Assembly: GCA_041658465.1 (NCBI GenBank)
Contig: JBBAAC010000002.1
Span: forward strand, 1 to 48,771
DNA: 48,771 nucleotides
Origin: JAJZQH01 sp041658465
GTDB lineage: Bacteria; UBA10199; 2-02-FULL-44-16; JAAZCA01
Direction of reading: 5' to 3'
Both the position numbers and the translations under genes were made by a program. The notes beneath the pieces were generated by a model. That model was not told the origin of the DNA, made no database searches, and saw nothing but the letters and a program-made list of their open reading frames with translations. Shown piece by piece: positions 1-8,419 of the stretch (positions are counted from its first letter, which is position 1; each line of letters starts with the position of its first letter).

Positions 1-2
1 CG

Positions 3-3000
3 TCCGATCGAATCATAATCTCGAGCGAGATCGGCGCAATCCCCCTCGCTGCGGACGAAATAGCAAGCGACGGCCAGCTCGAGCCCGGCTGCATGCTCAT
101 CGCGGACCTTGAAAACGGCACCCTCGTTCCGCCTGAGTCAGCGACCGAGTGGATCGTGGATCGCACCGGGCTCAACTTTCAAAACCTCGCTGCAGTGGAC
201 CTCCTTCCGATCGGAGCCGGCCGACAGAGTCGTCCGCTCCCGATCAAAGCTCTCAACACGTTTGGATGGACACAGGAGCGAATAGACCGTCTCCGCGAGC
301 TGATCAAGGGCGGGAAGGAACCGATCCACGGGATGGGCAATGACAGCCCGCTCGCGATCTTCAGCGAGAACCACTCAAGGCTCTACAGTTTTCTGCATCA
401 GATCGTGGCCGTGGTCACGAATCCGCCGATCGATCCGCTGCGCGAGGGCAATGCTATCGACACGACGGCATATCTCGGCCGTTCCCCGCGCTTGAGCAGG
501 AGGAGCGATTACAAGTCGTGGCCGCAGTACAAGCTCGATCATCCGATACTCACAAACGAGGAGATGGAGGCGATGATCTCCTCGCAAGTGCCGGAGCTCA
601 AGACGCACGAGATCGACGCGACCTTCATCGACAAGGGAAAGTCGCGTGAAATGGTTCGCCGCATACACGACCTTACGGACGAAGCGGTCCGCGTGATCCG
701 CTTGAGGCAGGCCTCGATCCTCGTAGTCTCCGACTATGCCTCCACGGAGGGCGACAGGCTCCCGCTGCCCATGCTTCTGGTCGTGAGCTCCATACATCAG
801 GCCCTCGCGGCAAAGGGCCTCCGGCGCGATGCGAGCATCGTGGTCGAGACGGGCAGCGCGCACGAGGGCCACGATTGCGCCATCCTGCTTTCCTACGGCG
901 CAACCGCCGTCAACCCTTACGCCATGCTGCACCTAGCCGGGGACTTCAAGGATCTGCCGCCCGATAAGGCCGCGGACAGCGTCATCAGGTCCATCGTGCA
1001 TACGCTGAGGCGCGTCATGTCGAAGATGGGCATCACCACGCTCACCGGATATCGCGGTTCAGCGCTCTTCGAGGCAATCGGAATATCGTCGGACGTCGTC
1101 GAATACTACATGCCTGATACCGTGTCGCGGCTCGGCGGCGTGACGATGGAGGACATATACGATGACATAGTCGCGCGCGCATCGAGCGGCGATGAAATTA
1201 TCGCGCGAAACAAGAACATCACGGTGTATCGGAAGGAGATCACCGACGCGCTGCAACTCGTGGCGCGCAACGGCAATGCCCGCGGCGACTACGATCGTTT
1301 TACAAAACTCCTCAATGAGACGCCGCCGGTGTATCTGAGAGATATGCTGGAATTCAAACCTTGCGACCGGCAATGCAACACAGACGACGTGGCGAGCGCC
1401 CATGAGATCGTGCGGACCACGATCCGCGGCGCTGCCATGTCGCACGGCGCGCTCAATTCAACCGCCCACCGCGCGATCGCCTCCGCGTTCAACAGCTTCG
1501 AATCCCTGTCGAGTTCCGGCGAGGGCGGAGAGGACGAGCGCCGGAACGCGGGCGGCGAATGGCATGAGGATCGCAGCAGGGTACGGCAGATTGCATCCGG
1601 CAGGTTCGGCGTGGACGCCGCGTATCTCGTGCATGCGGATGAAATCGAGATCAAGATCGGCCAGGGGGCAAAGCCCGGCGAGGGCGGACACCTCCCAGGC
1701 GCAAAGGTGACCGAAGAGATCGCGCGCATACGAAAGACAAAGGCCGGCATCGACCTCATCAGCCCTCCCCCGCATCACGACATATACAGCATCGAGGACC
1801 TTGCCCAGCTCGTTACAAACCTCCGCCAGCTCCATCCGCGCGTTGTCATCTCCGTGAAGGTACCTGCCGTCACAAATCTGGGAACGATCGGAATCGGGAT
1901 CGCAAAAGCCGGTGCGGACGTCATCGTGGTGAGCGGTTTCGAGGGAGGCACAGGCGCCGCGAGCTCCGGCAGCATCGCGCACGCGGGACTCCCCCTCGAT
2001 CGCGGCGTCTCCGAGTTGCATCAATATCTTGTGGTCAACGGAATCCGTTCCGCGGTGCGCATCCGCGCCGACGGCGGTATCAAGTCAGGCATGGATGCGG
2101 CAAAGATCATAGCGCTGGGCGCCGACGAAGTCTCTATCGGAACGCCGCTGCTCGTCGCAGAGAACTGCATCTTCTGCAGGGGCTGCAACAAGGGCAACTG
2201 TCCCGTGGGAATTGCAACGCAGGATGAGGCGATACAGAACAGGCGTTTCATGCGCCGGAATCCCGCTGACGGCGACGCCGGCCCCTCCACTGCACCTGAG
2301 CGATACGAAGAGGCAAAGGGCGGCGTCATCCGCTATCTCGAATGCATGGGCGGTCACTTGAGGCATGTCCTCGCCTCGCTCTGCCTTACGCACCCGCGCG
2401 AGCTTGTGGGCAGGGTGGATCTATTGAGACAGCGAAACTCCGGCAACTCCAAGTGGGATCGCCTGGACCTTACAGATCTGCTGCAGGATTTCCGCGCTGA
2501 CATGCAAAGCACGCCGGGCCTTTTGCGCTCGCAGCATGCCGCAGTTTCCCGCGGGAACATGGAGATCATAAACGGCGCGAAGGAATTGCTCGAAGGGAAA
2601 AAAGATCGAGCGACTATTTCCATCCACCTTGAAAACTGCGACCACGCCGTCGGGGCAACGCTCGCGGGCGAAATCGCACGGATGAAGGGATCGGGCGTCG
2701 AGAGGTACGTGGAGATCGATGCGACCGGATACGCCGGCCATGGATTCGGCTTTGCTGCGACAGACGGCATGGCCTTGAGGCTCAAAGGGTTTGCCAACGA
2801 CGGCGTGGCAGAGGCCATGAGTGGATCCACGCGCATCGTGATAGTGCCGCCCGACGGCTGCAGGGACGGTTCATCGCCGCACCTCGCGGGAAACGCCGCG
2901 GCATATGGCGCAACAGGCGGACGCCTCTACATAGCGGGACGGACAGGACAGCGCTTTGGCGTGCGCAATTCAGGCGCCGTCCTCGTCTGCGAGGGCACGG

Positions 3001-3302
3001 GCAAGTACGCATTTGAGTATATGACCGGCGGGATCGGAGTGGTGCTTGGAAAGTGCGGTACATGCATCGGATCTGGAATGACAGGCGGTGAACTCTTTAT
3101 CCATGATCCGGAAGGGAATGCGCGGTCGCGCCTTCACTCGGATGTCGCTGCACAAGATTGTATTTCTCAACCTGGCAAGGATCGCGCTCTTAGGGAGATC
3201 CTTGAGGACTACGCCGAGAAGACGAGGAGCCCGCGCGTGCGCAAACTCCTCACCGATTGGCAAGCTGCTATTGCGAACTTCGTATTCGTACACCCTCGCT
3301 GA
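3..3302 (+). CDS. gltB: Glutamate synthase large subunit, 5'-truncated by the window edge
   Basis: Makes glutamate from 2-oxoglutarate and glutamine-derived ammonia. The reading frame is open from base 3, and the codons before the first ATG (93) continue the family sequence (ISSEIGAIPLAADEI), so that ATG is internal and the true start lies outside. About 1,099 codons are visible of roughly 1,500. In order there are the end of the glutamine amidotransferase domain, the central domain (PLAIFSENHSRLYSF, VTNPPIDPLRE), the FMN-binding synthase barrel (around 1700-2100, with GFEGGTGAASSG), a 3Fe-4S cluster motif C-x5-C-x4-C at about 2165-2205 (CIFCRGCNKGNCPVG, with one extra cysteine) and the C-terminal GXGXG beta-helix (about 2600-3200). 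It converges on the nitroreductase gene with only five bases between them and no visible terminator. The small subunit gltD is not in the window. Assignment is firm. Confidence 0.95.
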   Translation, partial: SDRIIISSEIGAIPLAADEIASDGQLEPGCMLIADLENGTLVPPESATEWIVDRTGLNFQNLAAVDLLPIGAGRQSRPLPIKALNTFGWTQERIDRLRELIKGGKEPIHGMGNDSPLAIFSENHSRLYSFLHQIVAVVTNPPIDPLREGNAIDTTAYLGRSPRLSRRSDYKSWPQYKLDHPILTNEEMEAMISSQVPELKTHEIDATFIDKGKSREMVRRIHDLTDEAVRVIRLRQASILVVSDYASTEGDRLPLPMLLVVSSIHQALAAKGLRRDASIVVETGSAHEGHDCAILLSYGATAVNPYAMLHLAGDFKDLPPDKAADSVIRSIVHTLRRVMSKMGITTLTGYRGSALFEAIGISSDVVEYYMPDTVSRLGGVTMEDIYDDIVARASSGDEIIARNKNITVYRKEITDALQLVARNGNARGDYDRFTKLLNETPPVYLRDMLEFKPCDRQCNTDDVASAHEIVRTTIRGAAMSHGALNSTAHRAIASAFNSFESLSSSGEGGEDERRNAGGEWHEDRSRVRQIASGRFGVDAAYLVHADEIEIKIGQGAKPGEGGHLPGAKVTEEIARIRKTKAGIDLISPPPHHDIYSIEDLAQLVTNLRQLHPRVVISVKVPAVTNLGTIGIGIAKAGADVIVVSGFEGGTGAASSGSIAHAGLPLDRGVSELHQYLVVNGIRSAVRIRADGGIKSGMDAAKIIALGADEVSIGTPLLVAENCIFCRGCNKGNCPVGIATQDEAIQNRRFMRRNPADGDAGPSTAPERYEEAKGGVIRYLECMGGHLRHVLASLCLTHPRELVGRVDLLRQRNSGNSKWDRLDLTDLLQDFRADMQSTPGLLRSQHAAVSRGNMEIINGAKELLEGKKDRATISIHLENCDHAVGATLAGEIARMKGSGVERYVEIDATGYAGHGFGFAATDGMALRLKGFANDGVAEAMSGSTRIVIVPPDGCRDGSSPHLAGNAAAYGATGGRLYIAGRTGQRFGVRNSGAVLVCEGTGKYAFEYMTGGIGVVLGKCGTCIGSGMTGGELFIHDPEGNARSRLHSDVAAQDCISQPGKDRALREILEDYAEKTRSPRVRKLLTDWQAAIANFVFVHPR

Positions 3303-3307
3303 TCCGC

Positions 3308-3817
3308 CTACCATCGATTCTTATGCACCTTTGATGCGTCGTACCGATCTTCTGCTGCTTTCTGCTCGCCGGGATGCCCTATCGAGATGATCGCTAGAGG
3401 AATCACCTCCGGAGGCAGATCGAGGAGTTTGCGCACTCCGCCCGCGATATCCTCACGCGGGTGCACGCCCAGCCACACAGCGCCCAATCCGAGCGCATGG
3501 GCAGCGAGCAGCAGGTTTTGTGTGGCAGCCGAGCAGTCCTGAACCCAGAACCCAGAGTGTTTTTCCTTGCTCGTATCGCCCAGGATCGCTATCGCCAGCG
3601 GCGCATCGTGCAGCATTTTTGAGTACGGATGAAATTTCGGAATTTCGTCGAGTATCTTGCGATCGTCGATCACCACGAAATGCCACAGCTGCTCGTTGCC
3701 GGCCGACGGCGCGCTCATGGCTGCGCGCAAGAGCTTCTCGACCGTCTCCGCAGGCACCGCGTCTTTGGTATATTTCCTGATGCTGCGCCTGGTGAGTATC
3801 GCTTCATATGCATCCAT
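3308..3817 (-). CDS. Nitroreductase family protein
   Basis: A 169-residue flavin-dependent oxidoreductase of the nitroreductase superfamily; the substrate cannot be told from sequence. The N-terminus has the usual FMN-binding start (AILTRRSIRKY), then SAPSAGNEQLWHFVV, and near the C-terminus the GLGAVWLGV and PLAIISIGHPGE motifs typical of small family members. I chose the ATG at 3817 because AAGGGGG lies seven to eight bases upstream; a longer frame upstream adds 20 unconserved residues. Upstream on the same strand lies a gene-free region with large inverted repeats, so it is probably transcribed alone. Function beyond the family is not resolved. Confidence 0.9.
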   Translation of the reverse strand: MDAYEAILTRRSIRKYTKDAVPAETVEKLLRAAMSAPSAGNEQLWHFVVIDDRKILDEIPKFHPYSKMLHDAPLAIAILGDTSKEKHSGFWVQDCSAATQNLLLAAHALGLGAVWLGVHPREDIAGGVRKLLDLPPEVIPLAIISIGHPGEQKAAEDRYDASKVHKNRW

Positions 3818-3916
3818 ACGTGCCCCCTTTCGTCTTAATGACGACCGGAGACTATACTCGAAAAAGAAAGTATGCAATCAATAGCCGCCTCCGAATACAT
3901 ATGTTCGGCGCTCTGG

Positions 3917-4290
3917 TAGGGGTGTGTGCATCGAGGTACGCCGTCGTCGCCTCGCCAAATGAGTGTCGGCTTCGGGTCCTGTCCCTAGTCCCTGTTCGCT
4001 CGGAGTAGAGGGTTTTCTTGCTGCGCCTTCCCTCCGCCTACTCGTCGTGAAAAACGTGCTGCTTTCAAAGACGTGAGTTCGGTATCTTCCTCCGTCAGCT
4101 CCGAACTCACGAAAGCAGTCGCGTTTTTCACTCCTCATACGGCTCCGGTCAGCCCGGCGCTTGATGCTTCGAAAACCCTCTACTCCGAGCGAACAGGGAC
4201 CATTGTCAGAGCTGGAAGGAAGCCGACAAGCATGGGCGAGGCAACGTGTACACATCGACAAACAACTCCAGACCTGGGCGCTCAAGATGG
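3917..4290. repeat. Long nested inverted repeat (hairpin element 1)
   Basis: A perfect 30-base inverted pair lies at 3988-4017 and 4171-4200. Inside it are further paired arms: GTGAAAAACG 4047-4056 with 4122-4131, CTGCTTTC 4059-4066 with 4111-4118, and GTGAGTTCGG 4073-4082 with 4101-4110, closing on an 18-base loop. Outside it, TGTCGGCTTC (3964-3973) pairs with 4219-4228 and GCCTCGCC (3949-3956) with 4235-4242, with weaker similarity further out. Either strand could fold into one hairpin of more than 200 nt. No convincing protein is encoded. It sits between the divergent nitroreductase and pyk genes. Outer limits are approximate. Confidence 0.8.
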
Positions 4291-4322
4291 ATGGTCGTCG
4301 GTGACTGATTGAAGGTCTCTTT

Positions 4323-4658
4323 GACGGCGTTCCGGGATCGTCTGTTTCGGAACATCGCCGGGAGCAGCGGGGCAAGCGTCTTCGCAAGGCGATAAAAAGC
4401 AGCGAGGGCATGCTGATCGATTACGGCACGGAGCAAGCGGAGACCCGCGGCAGGCTTCGAGCAATGGGGACCGCGATGGCGAAAATTCGACCGTTAGCCG
4501 CAGAAACCGCGTTTTACTCCGTGTCGGCTTGCCCGCCTGCCGGCCGGCGGGCAGGCGAGATGCCAGCCGCAGGTCACCGCGTACTCCGGCACGGTGTTAG
4601 CTTGCGAGATGATAGCCAGAGGCGCGTTCCGAAACAGATGATCCCGAAACACCGTCGC
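4323..4658. repeat. Second long imperfect inverted repeat next to element 1
   Basis: The arm at 4323-4353 is matched in reverse complement by 4626-4658 with about three to four differences over 31 bases; the shared core reads roughly TCTGTTTCGGAAC. Further inside, the stretch near 4423-4450 resembles the reverse complement of about 4570-4600 at about three quarters identity, so the two halves look like diverged inverted copies. The centre holds a GC-rich palindrome. I see no intact reading frame. Together with element 1 it fills the roughly 900-base gap between 3818 and 4721. Confidence 0.65.
4534..4557. repeat. GC-rich palindrome
   Basis: CGCCTGCC at 4534-4541 pairs perfectly with GGCAGGCG at 4550-4557 across an eight-base loop (GGCCGGCG). 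It lies at the centre of the 4323-4658 inverted repeat and has the look of a dispersed extragenic palindrome. It is not followed by a T-run, so it is not a typical terminator. Confidence 0.7.
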
Positions 4659-4721
4659 AGTCGTGGCCTTCGGTCGGATATTTTCGATGCAAAATACGTG
4701 GGCATGCGATAATTTAGGGGC

Positions 4722-6131
4722 ATGAAAAAACACACGAAGATAATTGCAACGATCGGGCCGGCCTCGTCATCAGCGCTGGTGCTCGAGAAGATGATGCGGG
4801 CTGGAATGGACGCTGCGAGGCTCAACTGCTCGCACGGCACGCATGACGAGCACACGCAATCGATCGCGCTTATCCGACAGGCGGAGCGCAAGGTCGGCCG
4901 GCCCATTGCCATCCACGCGGACCTGGGGGGCCCTAAGATACGCACGGGCGTCATCCCGGGCGGCACGCCGATAGACCTGAGGCAAGGCGCTGAAGTGGTC
5001 TTCGCGCCGGAGGGCCAGGCGCGCGGACGGGAGATCCCCGTCACCTATGCGAAGCTTGCGAGCGACGTCCGGCGCGGCGAGCGCATACTCATCGACGACG
5101 GCAAGATCTCTGTCGAGGTATTGAAGACTTCGGCCGGAAAGGTCGTGGCAAGGGTGATCGACGGCGGTCCGCTGCGGGATCACAAGGGCATAAACCTCCC
5201 CGGCACATCCCTGTCGACCAGCGCCATTACAAAGAAGGACGAGCTGGACCTGAAATTCGCCCTGCGCGCGGGCGTGGATTCCATCGGCGTATCTTTTGTG
5301 CAGGGCGCGGCGGATATCACGCGCGTGCGGACCCTCATGAAGCGGTTCGGCCGCATTGTGCCTATCGTCGCCAAGATCGAACGCGGCATCGCGGTGACGC
5401 GGCTCGATGAGATCATAGCGGAAACCGACGCGGTGATGGTGGCGCGCGGGGATCTCGGCGTCGAGACCCCGATCGAGGAGGTGCCGATCCTGCAGAAGCG
5501 CATAATTGCGGCCTGCGCCGTAGCGAGAAGGCCCGTGATCGTCGCGACGCAGATGCTGGAGAGCATGATAAAGGATATGCGACCCACGCGCGCCGAGGTC
5601 ACCGACGTCTCGAACGCGGTCTTCGAGGGCGCAGATGCCGTGATGCTCTCAGCGGAGACTTCCGTGGGCTGCGACCCCGCGAACGCGGTTGAGACGATGG
5701 CCAGGATCGTGGAGGCATCCGAGGTGAGCGACTATCTCCCCCATCGGGATTACGTGCCGGAGGATTCGGAGAGGACAGTGGCAATGGCGACCGCGCGCGC
5801 CGCGTGCTTTGCAGCCGAGGAGGCGTGCGCGAGGGCGATTCTCGTCTTCACGATGACCGGCAGGTCCGCGAGGATGGTCTCTTCGCAGCGACCTTGCGTG
5901 GATATCGCGGCCATAACATCGAGCGACGATATCGCGCGGCGCACCGCGTTCTACTGGGGCGTGACGCCGGTCAAGATCCGCGCGTGGCGCTCGATCGACT
6001 CCATGATCGAAGCGGGGGTCGCGGCGATGAAGGCCCGAAAGCTCCTCAAGCCCGGCGACGCGATCGTAACAGTCTGCGGCACCGCCACCGTTGCAGGCGC
6101 CACGAACATGATTAAGGTGCTCAGGGTGTGA
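4722..6131 (+). CDS. pyk: Pyruvate kinase
   Basis: Catalyses the last step of glycolysis, phosphoenolpyruvate plus ADP to pyruvate plus ATP. At 469 residues it is the normal bacterial length. Visible family motifs are the N-terminal KIIATIGPAS, substrate-binding ARLNCSHG, DLGGPKIRTG, the active-site lysine in VAKIERG, metal-site MVARGDLGVE, and ATQMLESMI. The C-terminal domain (from about residue 340) keeps the usual allosteric fold elements (TRAACFAAEE, FTMTGRSARMVS). The ATG at 4722 follows AGGGG by one base, closer than usual, but no other start fits the family N-terminus. A GATAAT-like hexamer lies just upstream at about 4708. It converges on the next gene with a ten-base gap. Confidence 0.96.
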   Translation: MKKHTKIIATIGPASSSALVLEKMMRAGMDAARLNCSHGTHDEHTQSIALIRQAERKVGRPIAIHADLGGPKIRTGVIPGGTPIDLRQGAEVVFAPEGQARGREIPVTYAKLASDVRRGERILIDDGKISVEVLKTSAGKVVARVIDGGPLRDHKGINLPGTSLSTSAITKKDELDLKFALRAGVDSIGVSFVQGAADITRVRTLMKRFGRIVPIVAKIERGIAVTRLDEIIAETDAVMVARGDLGVETPIEEVPILQKRIIAACAVARRPVIVATQMLESMIKDMRPTRAEVTDVSNAVFEGADAVMLSAETSVGCDPANAVETMARIVEASEVSDYLPHRDYVPEDSERTVAMATARAACFAAEEACARAILVFTMTGRSARMVSSQRPCVDIAAITSSDDIARRTAFYWGVTPVKIRAWRSIDSMIEAGVAAMKARKLLKPGDAIVTVCGTATVAGATNMIKVLRV

Positions 6132-6141
6132 GCTGGGATCT

Positions 6142-6522
6142 CTAATGACCTGATTCCAGAGCAACGAGCCGACACTCGTAATTTTCGCATCGCTCGGCAA
6201 CGCGGTTGATCTTGGAGCAGATCCTGCGCTCCATATCCAGCATATCGTCCTTGAGGTTGCGGAAGGCAAGCTCCAGAGTTGAGATGCGGTTTTCAAGATT
6301 TGTAACGCGGGTTTCAAGATTTATAATGCGACTTTCAAGACTCGAAATACGACCCCCAAGCTCATCGCTGGAAGCCTTTACGCACTCAAGGATGAGCTGT
6401 ATCTTGGAATTAAGTTCTTCGATGAGTACCGCATTGTAATGCATCAACGTCTCCTTCTCATCTAAATCTTCGACCGGCGTGTCGAGCCGCGCCACCTTCT
6501 CAACACCCTTCTTCTTTGCCAT
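6142..6522 (-). CDS. Small coiled-coil protein of unknown function
   Basis: A 126-residue hydrophilic protein. The middle (about residues 50-95) is an almost ideal coiled coil built of seven-residue steps with hydrophobic a/d positions (ISSLESRIINLETRV, TNLENRISTLEL). The C-terminal part continues helical and contains two cysteines. There is no signal peptide or membrane segment, so it is probably cytoplasmic and oligomeric. The ATG at 6522 is preceded by GGAGG at five to six bases; an upstream in-frame ATG has no such site. The coiled coil is encoded by 21-base tandem repeats. I do not recognise the family. Confidence 0.75.
   Translation of the reverse strand: MAKKKGVEKVARLDTPVEDLDEKETLMHYNAVLIEELNSKIQLILECVKASSDELGGRISSLESRIINLETRVTNLENRISTLELAFRNLKDDMLDMERRICSKINRVAERCENYECRLVALESGH
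6280..6363 (-). repeat. Four tandem 21-base repeats inside the coiled-coil gene
   Basis: Units at 6280-6300, 6301-6321, 6322-6342 and 6343-6363 share a TTTCAAG core and a -TGCG- or -TACG- step; the first three are most alike and the fourth has drifted. Each encodes one seven-residue coiled-coil heptad, so the repeat can grow or shrink by whole heptads without breaking the frame. Confidence 0.75.
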
Positions 6523-6534
6523 ACAGCCTCCGAT

Positions 6535-6563
6535 CATCTATGGGGCATGCGATTGCCTGTCAA
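6535..6563 (-). promoter_or_regulatory. Possible sigma70-type promoter of the coiled-coil gene
   Basis: On the minus strand a perfect TTGACA (6558-6563) is followed after 17 bases by TAGATG (6535-6540), a weak -10 match. The start codon is at 6522, which would leave a very short leader carrying the GGAGG site. The -35 match is strong and the -10 weak, so this is a candidate only. The remaining gap up to 6826 (about 260 bases) shows nothing else I can support. Confidence 0.35.
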
Positions 6564-6826
6564 CGGAATACCTCTATATTCGTTGCAAGCTGCATGCCGC
6601 CAAACGGAGGCCTTGAAGATCAATGTAACATATTGAAATCCCGAATATCAGTATGAACCACTCAGACGCGCATCAGGACCGGACTGCAGCATTTCGCAGC
6701 AGTACCGCCGAAAATGATGCAGTTCACTATTTCACGTGTCTCCCGGAGTATTTCAAACCACACCACTGCCTTTCGGCAGGCAAGCCCGCGCGAGGCGCTG
6801 CTTTCTTTACCAGACTCGGCTGTCCA

Positions 6827-8383
6827 CTATTCCACGATCTTCATCTTGAGTATCCGGTCCACGCGGAAGACGCGCTCCTCGCCGCGCAGGGCGCACGAGG
6901 CTCGCACGCCTGGAAAGGTCCAGCCTTCATAGTCCATATCTCCACAATCAAAAGGCCTGATCACGCGCCTGGACTCCACGTCGTTCGACTTGAGATAGAC
7001 GATCTCCAGGCGCCGTTTCTCCCTTATCGCCTCTTCTATCATCGCGACCTTTTGTTCGAGCGGAAGCTCCTCTTCAGAGACTGCGTAGCGGTGCGAGGTG
7101 AGAAAATTCACCACGCGCCAGTCGACCCGCACGTGCGATTTCCTGAGCGGCCGCGCGAGCGTCATCCCTTCCATCGTCCGTAGGCGGCTGAGCGCCACGT
7201 AGACCTGGCCCGCGGCGAACGCCCGGCCCGCGTCTATCACGGCGCTGTCAAAGGTCTTGCCCTGCGACTTGTGGATCGTGACCGCCCACGCGAGCATGAC
7301 CGGCAGCTGCGTGAAGTTACCCGCCGCCTCGGAGACGATCTTCTTTGATTTCTCGTCCAGATCAAAGTGGAACATGCGCCACGTGTATGGCTCCACCTCT
7401 TCTATGCCGCCGTCCTGCAGCTGCACGCTGATCGATTCCTCGCCCATCCCTACGATTGTGCCTATCGTCCCGTTCACCCAGCGGCCCAGGCTGTCGTTAT
7501 TGAGCAGCATCACCTGCGCCCCGACCTTGAGCCTGATCGCGCGATCCGCGGGGGATGATTTCTCGTCAAAGCTGCCGGAGACGCTGGCCTCGTACTCCCG
7601 CGTCCTGCCCTTGAGCCTTGAGAGCCTCTGCTCGTTTATTTCGTCGGCCTCGCGATTGAGCGCGGTGAGGTATATCGATCCATCGTCGCAGGCAGTCCCT
7701 GCCCTGGAGACGCGCGCGTTGAGGCGCATGATCCCCGCGTCGTCTATCGTGTTGTTCCTCACTGCATTGAGCAGCTCGATGAAGGCGTCGTCGTGCTGGC
7801 GATAGACCTTCTCGAGCTCCAGCAACACGGCGCCCATCTTCTCATATGCCTTGGAATCGAAGAAGTACGGGCTCTTGTAGTGAAGCGAAAATATCTCGCG
7901 CTCGCGAGAGGTGACAACCGGCGGGAGCTGGTAGAGATCGCCGATCATCACGACGGCCACGCCGCCGAACGGCTGCGACCTCTTGTCCCTCACAACGCGC
8001 AGGAACGCGTCTGCGCAATCGAACAGGTCGGCGCGCACCATGGAGATCTCGTCGATGACGAGCGTCTCCATCCTTTGATAGACGCCGGCACGTCCGTCAT
8101 CGACCGCCTTCTTCGCAGCGCGGCGCGCCTTTTCTACGGTGATGTCCGGCTTGAATCCGAAGAAGGAATGGATGGTCTGGCCGCGTATGTTGATGGCCGC
8201 GACGCCGGTGGGCGCCACGACCACAACCTGCCGGCTCGTATTCGCCCGGAAATACGAAAGGAGCGTGGACTTGCCTGTGCCGGCCTTCCCGGTCACGAAG
8301 AGGTTGCTCCCACCCTCTTCCATGAGCGCAAGCGCCTTTGCAAAGAGCTCGTTGATCTCGATGTTGCGGTCTTGTGCGGGCAT
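6827..8383 (-). CDS. Pif1-like AAA helicase with C-terminal WYL domain
   Basis: A 518-residue superfamily 1B DNA helicase related to Pif1/RecD. Walker A is GKAGTGKST (about residues 31-39), followed by APTGVAAINIRGQTIHSFF, Walker B LVIDEISMV (about 108-116), GDLYQLPPV, and the late helicase motifs VTIHKSQGKTFDSAVID and YVALSRLRTMEG. From about residue 440 the protein changes to a WYL-type ligand-binding fold (IREKRRLEIVYLKSN, VIRPFDCGDM, FRVDRILKMK). Inference: nucleic-acid or nucleotide sensing may tune the helicase. The ATG at 8381-8383 has AGGGA about eight bases upstream. The protein is cytosolic and the gene probably stands alone. Helicase assignment is firm; the physiological role is unknown. 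Confidence 0.92.
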   Translation of the reverse strand: MPAQDRNIEINELFAKALALMEEGGSNLFVTGKAGTGKSTLLSYFRANTSRQVVVVAPTGVAAINIRGQTIHSFFGFKPDITVEKARRAAKKAVDDGRAGVYQRMETLVIDEISMVRADLFDCADAFLRVVRDKRSQPFGGVAVVMIGDLYQLPPVVTSREREIFSLHYKSPYFFDSKAYEKMGAVLLELEKVYRQHDDAFIELLNAVRNNTIDDAGIMRLNARVSRAGTACDDGSIYLTALNREADEINEQRLSRLKGRTREYEASVSGSFDEKSSPADRAIRLKVGAQVMLLNNDSLGRWVNGTIGTIVGMGEESISVQLQDGGIEEVEPYTWRMFHFDLDEKSKKIVSEAAGNFTQLPVMLAWAVTIHKSQGKTFDSAVIDAGRAFAAGQVYVALSRLRTMEGMTLARPLRKSHVRVDWRVVNFLTSHRYAVSEEELPLEQKVAMIEEAIREKRRLEIVYLKSNDVESRRVIRPFDCGDMDYEGWTFPGVRASCALRGEERVFRVDRILKMKIVE

Positions 8384-8419
8384 TAGCGTTCCCTACGTTG
8401 GAGGGCGTTCACTTTGCAA

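Noticed and set aside
3817..3900. Promoter of the nitroreductase gene (TTGCAT or TTGATT with TATAGT)
   Set aside because: The hexamers are spaced 15 or 19 bases apart and neither pair is convincing.
3878..4436. Minus-strand open frames across the 3818-4721 gap
   Set aside because: They run through inverted repeats and look Arg/Ser-rich and unstructured. No recognised family, so not reported as genes.
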